A stretch of DNA of 64,000 nucleotides from Branchiostoma belcheri (lineage: Eukaryota; Chordata; Leptocardii; Amphioxiformes; Branchiostomatidae): NCBI RefSeq assembly GCF_001625305.1, contig NW_017803046.1, forward strand, positions 1,165,515-1,229,514. The letters run 5' to 3'. The number at the start of each line of letters is the position of its first letter. Position 1 is the stretch's first letter. The notes beneath the pieces were generated by a model that saw nothing but the letters and a program-made list of their open reading frames with translations, had not been told where the DNA came from and made no database searches. Below are positions 13,701 through 25,700 of the stretch, one piece after another. Made by a program: the position numbers and the translations under genes.

Positions 13701-16700
13701 ACATATGCAGTTTGCAAATGATCTACTTATATTTGTTATCGTTCAGTTGATGTCTCTATTTCTTCTGAATTCGTTGCGGTTATTGCATTTTATTATTATC
13801 ACCATAGCCCAACGTCAATGACAAGTAATTGCAATACACGGTACGAGATGTCGAATTCTCCACGGAGAAGTAAAACACACCAGACATATGACAGCGCATG
13901 TATTTCCTCACACTAGTACTGCCATGCTCTTTTAAACACCATGATTACATCCCACCTCACTCTATATTGTTGCGCACGTATGTGTTGTATAACGTTACGT
14001 GCCGTAATGTCAACATGGCGCCTGCGCTCACCCCTCCTGATATGTTTTACCGGCAGTTGCAGGCAGCTCACGCCCGTAAGTTCTACCTGGGCGGACGGGA
14101 GAGACTCTCCAGAATCACAAGCACGCCTTTTAGCAGCCGCTCGTTAACAGACAAACCCTGACGGACTCTCAACATGGAAATCACTCCGCCATTACCTATT
14201 ACACTTAAAACACTCACGTCTAGAACTACAGAGGATATGCGGAAAATACGTCAAAAACAGTTACTAAGAAACTAAGACCAAGAAATGGTAATGCCTTCAA
14301 ATATCAGAGTCATCAACCAAAAATTGAGGTGTTCAAAAACTCGTGATTTCCAAGAACCAGGAGAGTGAAACTCGTTGCCACCAAGCACAGTTGAGGCATC
14401 ATCACTTGGAAGTTTTAAACAACTCCTGCAATTTAATGTGCAGAGATTGGGTGTATTAACAGGTCGTTCGGTGTAATATGGCTAGCTGCCGCCGTGCCGC
14501 GTGCCTGCGAAGCTAGTGTGTTACAGATACTCAAGAAACTGGATATGATTTTGGAAACGGTCAGACGTTTCAAAGACATCCACTACCTTTCTTTAGTCAG
14601 TGACACTGGAGAAATCTCAGAAAGGAGGATTTATAAGCCGGAACTCTTGATTTATATATATGCAGATAAGTGAAGACAAATTTTTCGACAGTTTAATATA
14701 AAGCAAAACATATGGGGACTTTTCTGGCAGCTAGCTTCTATTTTTGAAATTGTCCTACATGGCCACAAGGCAAAGATTTGTATTCCAGCTTGGTCACATT
14801 TACATGGGTCTTTTAAGGACAAGGACAAAAATAGGAAATTCCAGACATGGTATATTGCTTATCGTATTGTTTTCCGTCTACAAAGCTGTAATGGCACACG
14901 AAGAGCATGCTATATTTTGATATTTTCTACCTTCCTGTCCTATACTTTTATCTGCTTTTATTCATCATTTAAAAACATTTCCCTTTGTTTGTAATCTCCT
15001 TTTTGATGTTCTATTTCTGCGTCACATCCTCTACATGCGACAAGGTACTTTTCTTCTCATAAACTCCGACTAATGTTTCCAGCTCCGATTTAGGCTGACT
15101 AGGTAACGTTACTCGCTTTGTCTTAGGGGCACTCTTCCTTCTCTTGATGTCAAGATTGCTTAGAGTTACACCACATGACGCAAGCCATGACGAGAACAGC
15201 TTACACCTGTACAAGTACTAGAGATGGTGTTAACCACAGACAAACGTAAGGGACTACGGTTGACAATAAATTAGCCATGGAACCCATGTACATGCTGTCA
15301 GTCTTGCAAATGGGGCCATTTGCTGCCAACATATAGTAATAGCGGGGTTATTTAGCGTTACACTTGCAATCACACGCGTTTCTTTTGTATTTTGCAAAGA
15401 GTTGTCAATGGCAGAACGTTCCTGGCCAGATGGTGCCTGTATCCGATTCAAAAACATAGTTTGTTCAGTGTCCTGTGTGCTGTTGCCTTAGAACTCCCAA
15501 CAACTGATCCTGATTTTAACCTTCCTTGTAATTTTGAAAGCCCTGTCGGGAAAAGTTTAACTTAGAATATATGTATGATATCGATGCCCCCCACCCGAAA
15601 TTAAACATGGCGTTAGTTTTGGTACTGAGCGATGTATCCCATCGTCCATTTCGCGCGCATCAGCTGGTAAAATTTAGAGCAAGTCTTCACGTATCACGAA
15701 CAAGGGGAGTCGACACTTTTCTTCGACCCACGCGACCCACAAGCGTGCGATGTTGTAATTCTACAGAAGGTCTTTCGGGGTCAAAGCCTAATATTGTTGC
15801 AAGAGCCCAAGTCAGTAAATCATTCTCTGGAATCCGCCTCTTCATCTAGTGCGCAGTGCACAGCAGAGTTAGATAATCGGTACCGGTATTGACAATTCTA
15901 CAAGTCAACCTATGGAACAGTTCTTGGGTTATGTAGATAATTGTTGGTATCTGGCAAAATATATGAAGTACGCAAATTCGCTTTATACCACGCATATCGG
16001 CTCAGTGCCATACGCGCGTTTTTTAAAGGCATTTCTCGCTTTCGTAATTGCTCATTTAATACCAGCAAAGTACACACCAGTCATAAACAAAGACGGGGAG
16101 GGGTATGATAGACCCAGTCACGTTTGGGACCGCATCCTTGCCACAACGCCACCATGCGGCAAGGAGTAGTACAGCCCATCCAGACCGCTGAAGGTAGCTG
16201 ACGAGTAGCCATGACGTCTACTGCTGCCGGGTGAATGTCCTCAAACTTGTGTCGCAAATAATCTATTGTATCCCAGTTAATAGTCAAGTAAGTAGGGCTA
16301 CGTGATCAGTCGTTACCCCAGACCTTTCATATATATACGACAAGGCGCAGTCATGAAAATTGATTGCATGTAAGGATGTCTCCAGACAGAGACACACGAT
16401 GTTCAGGTGAGGTCAGGAGAAGCTTACGTGTCTACTAAGTATTTCAACTTATCATTTTAGGTTCACGGATAAGTCAGACTTCAACTCAGCGAGAGATTCT
16501 AATGGACTCCGGCGGTACTTGGTCTCGTGTAACTGATGTCTGTCTGATCATGAGGGACTTGTTTTACGAGATAATGCCGTTCCAGGAATGATAACGTTTA
16601 TCGGTATTCACAATAGCGTCTCCCACCACTCCCCGATAGATTTTCTCGGAACACTGTTCTAAGCCAAATTCCCGGAACGTTACTTTGTAGAACCCGCCCA

Positions 16701-19700
16701 CACGCCATGCGTCCATACTTCTTAATGATACCACCGTACGTACAAGAGCTTAAAAATACAGTTCTGCATGCAGAATGTGCGTATAGACATTACAACGACG
16801 CTCAGCGCATATGGCATTTTATAGGATTTACAATACCTAATGAAACCAATTTGGATTAGCATAATTTTTTCGTTCCTTTCCACTTATTCCACGATCACCT
16901 TAATATAATCTGTTGTCGCATCATTATACCTTAGATATGGCCAAGCACTGTGTACGTACGTAAACTGTGAACAAAGCACCGTATTTTATTTTATTTTATT
17001 ATTCCAGTAGTAAGGTATTTTATTATAGTGATCGTCCATAACTCGTTCCTAAATATCACAAAATCAGCTAGATCGTTTAACGATTGAAATTAACTGCATT
17101 CCTCTAAGCAACTACTGTCAATCATAGAGACCGGCATGCAATAAACCGTACCACACAGTCACGATCTACCCTTGTGAATCCTCTTGTAATTTAACAGTTA
17201 ACTCCTAACAGGTTATCTTCGTATCAAACGTGCAGATATGACAGGTAGACTCCCTGTGGGCTACAGATAAGCGGGAATCCTTGCCACTACGTGCCCCCTA
17301 ATCTCGCTTCCCATTAATCTATATGAAATAAACAGAGATTGCAGTTTAGATAGCTGATCAGATACAGGATTAGATATCAACGTTCTCTCCCCTTGCCCTA
17401 CACATGGTGTTTTCGCGTGACGCCATAACCACTATGCTGGTATGGTTGGTTGAACGTGGCCGAAAATTTTCAATACGGTACTTAGTATTATTTCACAATT
17501 GGTTGACTAGTTAGAAATGCAAATTAATACAGTTGACAGCTTCCAGGTCAATCATCCAGTATGGCGGACAGTAGTGACGTCATAGTCACGTGAGTGCAAA
17601 AAGCTATCCGTTAATGGCAGCCCGAAGCGATATAAGCAGCAGCACTCAAGTTGACCACATTTTCAGGATTTTAAATTTTATATCATTTGGAGGGGGATAA
17701 GTAAAGGCCAATTTAACTCTAGTGCGAACACGATTCTAATCTATTTGATTAAATATAGTCATAGCGTAAGTTACAGGGTTTGTGGCAAGATCGGACCTTT
17801 GAAGAGTCCATTTACGCCTACATCTAGTAGCATCAAGTAGAGAACCAATTTGCAACGGATGACAAGGCAGGGCTTTTAGAATGTGATCAGGCTTGTTAAT
17901 AATAACAGTTATCACTGAAAGTGCGTACGGATGTTTGTGCCAACTATGGAGAACGAATCAAATGCTGTTTTGTCCGAAGCTAAGGCCTGTGAAATGTAAA
18001 TATATTACTAGGCAATACCTTAGAAAACTTGTTAACATCCTTCCAAAGAAATGAAGGGATCACAAATTGAAAATGTTAGAGCTTATACGATAAAACTACC
18101 AGCGGGTCTTGTTTCTCCCCTAGAACTTATTGATAACCAACCATATATGACTCCTAAGAGGTCAGAGGTCCCATCTCCATGACGTCAACGCTGACCGTTG
18201 AGAATGAGGCAATTCAAAACTTTCCCCCTTACGGCCATAAATTCTACTGCACGTTCAGGACCCACTTTACCTACAGATGAAACTGGTAATTTCTTCACTT
18301 TCACAAGGATGACCTCGGGATCTGTGGACCTATCACAGAACCGTGGATGTCGTGAATGGCTCGCGGGCTGACGTTGACCTGTTTGCCCCGACCATAAGCG
18401 GGGGATGGACTGGAAAGGTGCGGGTAATCAGCACCCCGATGCAGCCGGCGTGATGAACCGAGCGCACGGGCCAGAAAACTATTACCGGCCGCCGCGGCTA
18501 CGTGAAATTGCCATTACGGCTGCACTCACGAACGGTAGGAATGAGAGATGAGTCGTATCAAGAAAGAAGCCATTTCCCCGTGTCGCATTCAAGTTTTATT
18601 TCTGGTCCTATGCATTGATGGCTCGGCCACATTCACCGTGGGTCGCCGTGCGGTTTTGAGGTCTTAGAATTTTCAAGCAGGATGTGGCAGAACTAACCTC
18701 AAACAAGAAGCCATAGGCGACAATTCTCCGTGAAGTATTATATATTGCAACAAAAAGAAGTAGCCATTGGCGACAATTCTCTGTGAAGTGTGATAAATCG
18801 AACAAAGAAAAATTGTTTAAACGCGCGTCGGCTCAGTCATCTTAAGAGTCGCAACAACCAATCAGATATGCGAGATGCCTACACGTGACGCGGGAAGGGC
18901 GCGCGATGCCCGAAATATTTTTGCGTCAATATTCAGCGCCGTGATTCAAGAGATTAATACCCGGAAACAATTTTTTTCTTGTTTTGAACGCATTAACATG
19001 CATTTACGCTAATCTAGTATGATTCAGGGTTACTTTTTTTTAACCTGCCATGGCCAGATTATCTAAAGATGTGTGTATTGTGTGTACAATCTATAGAAAG
19101 AGAAATGTACATCAGGTCCGATCATCCGATTTTCACGTTTCGGTTTTTTGGACTCGGTTCATGAACGTATTTTGGTTTGGCTCCCGGGACTGTCTACAGG
19201 GAACACTCGCACATTCGCGGTGTATCAGGACAGCGCGACTGGTCGTCATTAGCGCAGTAACAGTTGCATAAACGGACGAAACCATTTCAAAGAAATGGGG
19301 ATGTTTCGAAAATAAGCATTTACTCCAATATCAAAACAGCTACGGTAAAAATAAAAAGACGTGCATCATCCCGGACATAATGCAACACCACATGCGAAAT
19401 TACACAGAAATGCGACGTACGGAAGAATGCGTTTTGGCTGCGAACATCTTCCAAAAAACTTGGCATCTCTTAACCATGGGCAAAAACATCTGGAACCACT
19501 TATAAAAACCACCCCGTATCTGCATGAACTTTTTTGAACCCCACTGCTATTCCAAACAACGCGTTTTTCTGGACCATTCCAATTCGCCTCGTAATTGTAG
19601 GGGTGCGTCTGCGATATTACATTGACCGCGAAAGCAGCAACGGCAAAAATACACATTCGTGCATCAACACGGGCATGCCCGCAGACGGCGTATAAAATTG

Positions 19701-22700
19701 CGTGCCGATTACACAAAGAGAACCCAGTGTTTTGACTGCGAACATGAAAAATCAGCCGATTACAACACTCCGTCCGGAGGTCCTGACCTCCTTCACGGAG
19801 TAACAAGGACCTTAGAAGACCGCCTATTCTGTAACTAGACAGCTGACTTTTGTACGACATTTCCAAAGAATGTTCCCAGTTTGCGATAGCAGCGAAGATC
19901 ATGCGAATCATGAAAGAAAGTTGTGTATACAATGAATATAAGCTTTTATTCAAGTAATTGTCTTATGGAAGCCATGCGCATTTGCTATGAATCATGAGTA
20001 CTTTGTAACTAAACTGAATACTCAACCACCTGTTATCTAGGACAGTTTCGATAGAATTCAACATAGCCTACCCTACTTTTTTAACTTGACATAGAAGAAT
20101 ATCTGTACAGAGCCTTGTTTCTCTCCAAGGTTTCTGAGCCAGTGCGGCATAGGAATAAAGCTGACATGATCCATTGCTTCTCAGAACTTGAGCGAATCGT
20201 CTATGGAATTCGTGATAAATAGATCATGAAGCACTTCGTTTGAAAGTACCACAAGGCAAATAGAAATGAATGGCCTGCGCCGCAGCCCAACTATCGCACT
20301 CTCTCCGCAAGGGGCCGATTCGCGCACATCATTCTTACTCAGAGCGGTAGCGTTGTAGATTTCACTAAGTTTCACCATATGCACGATGATAACGCTAGTG
20401 CTTTTAGTACGTTAAGAAAGATAGATTGAGGGAAGAGTGTGTGAGATACTTAGCGTAACAGTGGTCGCTAATACATAATTCCACGGGGACTGTAATTTCT
20501 AAATATTGGAATAAATGACAGCCGGCTCCGGTGTGTCGTTAGTCATGTTCAGGATTTTGGTATAACAGAATCGTTAGCTGATACAATCATGCTCAATACA
20601 CGCTACGGGTAATCAAATAAGATACATTAGGGTCTCTTCTCACGTCTATCTCAACGTGCTTTATCTATCTTTCACATCTATCTATCGGTGTAGATGTGCT
20701 TTTTACCTCGAACTGTTTTACAACAATTTGTCTCATCTTTGAACATAACATCATAGATTCCATGTATATGCAGCTACATGTAACAAAAGAACCCGAAATA
20801 CGTACTAGATTTAATGTACGTGCAGCGAAACGTAACAAAAACCTGCGAAACATGTGCTAGATTACATGTTCATGCAGCGAAACGTTTCATATGAACCCGA
20901 AACATGTACTGGAAATGATGAAGTAACAAATTCAATAGTACAGCAAACATATTAAATGTTGAAAAACAGCCCATGCATGTGCAAGGTGCACAATAGTGAT
21001 CCACGAAAACAACAACTGCTAAAAAATAGAGTAAGTCTGAAATTCCTAACCGCTTTTGAATATTTCTATACTCAGAAGAGCTTGATAAATGTTCTACAGC
21101 CCATTCAAGTCACTGGAGACAATATACCATCCACTGAATATCTGTGTCACGAATGTGGGACTATCTATATCGGCAAGTCGGAGCTCTCCCGACACGCCAG
21201 GGGAGCGACTTTTACGTCTTCATTTCCACCCAATCTTTTAATGCCTCCGAAGAGGTCTGGAAGTCCCTTTGATCGACCATAACGTCTCCGGGAACAGGCG
21301 AGGCGATCAGAGTTAAGGAAAAGATATAGGGGGAGGATTTCCCGCTAGTCGGTCCCCTCCGAGCACACAGACAAAGTGACGCCGCTTACAATTACCAGCG
21401 TTTGTGTCCTCGTAGACTGACATTGTACAACCCGATTTTCGTCCTGAAAGGCTTGAAGACAGTCAAAGTGGCAATTTCCACGCTAGACATGGACTGTGAC
21501 CTTTAATGCACGCCTCGAGAAAAAGAGACAGCGTCATTTTCAGCCTTGACAAGCTCAGACGTCACCGAAAACATGGGGGAATTCAATGTACGGGTCGGGA
21601 ATTTTACGGGACAAAATGGCGTCGTTCGAAATGTATTCCATAACCTATAATTCGTAATGGCAGATACATTTACAAGTTGTAATTATGATGCAAACAGCTT
21701 TTTTGTGTCATTTATTGGGTAAAATTCAAGCATAGTCACAGCCTAAGATGAGTTTAATTCGTAGCTCGAGATCCTGTTTGTTGAGGTTTGCTGGAGTGGT
21801 GTACACAAAACGCCCCCCTCCCCCTCCCCAACCTTAGCTACTTGACACGGGTAAGAAATTTGTTTCAATGTAATAGCAATAAAGGTGCTAACTTGTTTGA
21901 ACAAAGGAGGTTCGTTTTGGACACAGAGACAATAAATTTGCCCGTGGCTCACTATGCCTAACAAACGGCCGCCAACAACAGTCCACGTGAACGATATATA
22001 TACAGTTTACGACCTCTGCCAAGAAATCTGAAATGGTGTTCATCAGTATGCGTGAACTGTCGCCTGCTTGTGTGATATCTAAAGCTGGAAATCCTGGGAT
22101 GTGTCGTAAAAGTTCTGTAGCAATCTGACGGTGTTGTTTGTCTCCTGAGGGGTGTACAGGTGGTACACGGGGTGAGTTACAACACTGCCTTTCATCCCAG
22201 ACCTATCGATTGTGCGCGTCTTTATCACAAGTGCACAAATGGTGAGCCTGCTATGGAAATGTGGGTTACCAATAGCCTCTACCAGGCGTCGGGAGGAGGC
22301 TGAAAAGAGTAGAGATTGGCCAAAGAGAGAGAGATAACATGCCAGGGGAGTTGATCCGCTAGGAAGTACAGTTCGGAAGAGCGGCAAAGTGTACTCTCTA
22401 GCGGACCAACTTCCCTGGTATGCTTTCTGATTTCTACTGTATCCAGCCGCCTCCCGAAGCCTGGTAGAGGCTAGGTTACTGAGTCCTTTTCTGAGATCAG
22501 CCATGACACTGAGGTGGAAAGATTCCCACTCCATGTTTGACAGCTAATTTCCCATCTATCTCTGTGCGTTTTCCACCCGACTGCGGGTAATGAGGAACCC
22601 CGTACCTCTGTAAAATGATTTCTGCGCCCCTTTAACAACATATCTAAGAAAATGCCAATCATCTCCATTTTGTTATTTCATCTTTCTCTTTGTGCTAATG

Positions 22701-25700
22701 GGAAACTTTCTGAACATATCAGCGTCAAGGGTGGGCTAAAGGTTACCTACTGTACCGATTATAATCTATATGGCTCTTTTTACTAAATTAACGGTGTTTT
22801 TTGACAAGAGTTTGACAGTTCGGAATTCCTTCGTGGGCCGGAAAATATATTCCACAGGAAGCCAGATATATAATATGTATTTACTCATAAAGTACATGTC
22901 TAATTGAACGACTGAAGAAAAATTAAGATGAGCATGAAGATATATTGTAGAAAGGTGATAGGCCAAATTATAAACTCAATCTTGAAAGTCAAGCAAGAGA
23001 TATATTAGTCTGACGAGCGTCGCCTTTAAATTAAAGCTTGGCATTTTCATAGTTATTTTACTAATTGTGGGGGTTAAGTTTGAAGGTCAAATGTGGAGGT
23101 CAAAAGTACGCGTACGAACAAGAGTTTACGCAATGCGCAGGCGCAGATGCGGGCTCAAGGCAAGTTCGTAATCACTACAAACCCGGAATACTTATAAGTG
23201 ACACATCACCAAAAACACACGCCACGTACAAGAAGGCCTAGGTGCGGATGTATATTACATAAGGAGGGCGTCACCTTTCAAGGCTATGCACATTCCTCAT
23301 ATGCGGACGTACACGATTACAGCATACAGATTACTTTGACGCTAGTTTGAAATTCATGAAATGAAAAGTTCTCTTTTCATTTTTTCCATGTTTTAAATCT
23401 ACCGGTAGTTGATATATACTTAGACGTCACAGTTCAGAGAAGCCACGTGACTAGTCTCACTGGGTCAGTCTACTGAGGAAGACCAGAGTGACTAGTAGCA
23501 AAAATCTAGGTGAGAACATTTACATATGTTGGAACAAAAGTTTTAACTTAAAAGATTAAACAAAACTCAAAACAAATATAAGAATCCTTCATTCTTACAA
23601 ATTCAATGTATTCCTGTACCTGTAAACGTTTTTTTCGCTGAAAATGGTCGGGTTACATTACACAGTGGACAGAATTTAAGAAGCCTATTCAGCAGAGCCT
23701 ACAAGGCTACATCTAGAAATTTCAGTTCTAATAATAAAATGTGCAATTTTGCCGTGTTGACCCGCCAGCCTGCTAGTTTCCGCTACTTGGCCCTATCAGT
23801 ATCACAGAACCCTCTATTTTCGAAAGGGTACGGGATAGGGTGATGGGTACTGGATAGGGCAACGTTTTTTTGATAAGGCAACGGCTTCCACAGAGAGGAA
23901 ATATAGATGGCTGCCCGGCGATCGACCTGTATACTTTCCGTCTGGCTACGTTGCCATAATCAGAAACATCATCAGCACCTTGACTTAACCGATACGACGC
24001 AGCCGGGAGGTGTGAAGGTCGTGGTGACCTTTGGGTGGGTAATCTTACACTGACTCAATGTCAGTCACGGCGCTTTTTTCTACGAGTGAAGATATGTTGT
24101 CTGATCAGGCATGAACTGTGTAGTGGAGCAGAATTGATAAGAACGCACGACTGACCTGCAAATCAGGCATGTTAGTGTTTTTTCCGTACGTAGAGTGCCG
24201 GGAGCGAATGGTCGCACATCTGTTTCGTCAATAAAACTATTTATCTTGTTAGTCACTGTCCAGCTCATCCTAATCAATCGGAGAACTTGCTCGTGGCAAA
24301 ATGGTCAAGTGTCGCTATTTAAGCTGATGTGTTACGCCGAGGGGCGGTTATGCTACACAAATACAGATTTAACGGTAATGCATAGCGCTTCAAGTCATTC
24401 TACCAACGAAATGGTACATACTGATTTCCCTTTTTAGTGCTCAGTACTTATAATAAAGATTCATGATCACGCCACTGTAGTGAACTAGCCACCTGCCGTA
24501 GTGCTTGCAAGTGCTACAAAAACGGAGAAAGTTGCCGCCCTATATGCAGTCGACAAACTGATTCCCGTATATGTTGGAATGTTACAAGCTGTACAAGCCG
24601 CACACTACTGATGATGCATTTTGTAGTTAGTGTGAAAATAACGTGACCTAGATCACACCCCTCGCTAGATTGCCATCATCACCCCTGACGGAAACGTGTG
24701 GATATTTGATTCTGTGGATCCATTTCAGGTGATAATTATGTTACTGGTACTTCGCGCTGGCGTCATTTCTGACGTGCGATGTCAGGAGTGGTCATTTGCA
24801 TAAACCCTGGATCGTTGGCCTGCGTGCTGTGCTGCCCCTACAAACTGAAGCGTCCTTTCCGCATGAAACCACTTTCTCGTTCCTGAACAGTGCTTGAATA
24901 AGGAAGATATGGTATGAACTACACAGCTTGATTAGGGTCAAGCTGCGAAACTGATGTAAGAATATCAGATTAAACAAGATGATTGTGTGGAGGCAATCTC
25001 CTTGGATTAAAGAGGCGTGGTTCAATAGTTGAAGTGTACTCAAACTTCTGGACCGAGGAGGTGCAAATCCGATCCGATGGGATTGTGGGTAAGGTCAGAG
25101 GTTAAGATCACATGTGGGAACGTTGCAAACGACAAAGAATTGTTTAAGTAAAGGACATACAACCTTTAATCCCATGGCTGTACCTGAACTGTGTATGGTT
25201 TGGATCGAATAATCACTATCTCAATCATTCGTAACTCTGGTACAGCAAAAGATAGCTTGCAGACACATTAATTATATTTCTCATTAAGTCACTGGCAGAC
25301 AGATAACATAACGTTTACGTCAGACCTAGTCTGTTCAATATCGAAATTTCGAGCTAACAAAACCAATTATGACCATGGAGTGTGCAGACATTTGCCAGGG
25401 GTTATACTTCCATCTGACTCTGAAATATTAGACGCATGTATTTGTATTTCTAATTCAGTTACAAGTACAAACATTACGTTAACACCAGACCTCATTTGTT
25501 GGATTTCAAACTTTAGAAATAACAAAGCCGATTATGGCGTGTGCAGATATTTGCCAGGCCTGACATATCTAATTGCACTCAATAACAAGATCAGTCTGTG
25601 AAATAAACTGCCGCCTCTCTCCAGGTCCTGACTCTTGGCTTAGAGGAATTATTTTGAAGAGTTGGTTCCGACCTGTCTGACATGTCGACAGAAATGTTCC

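Noticed and set aside
22079-22534. Minus-strand open frame of 151 codons
   Set aside because: It lies over the foldback element at 22264-22480 and has no recognisable domain or splice context.
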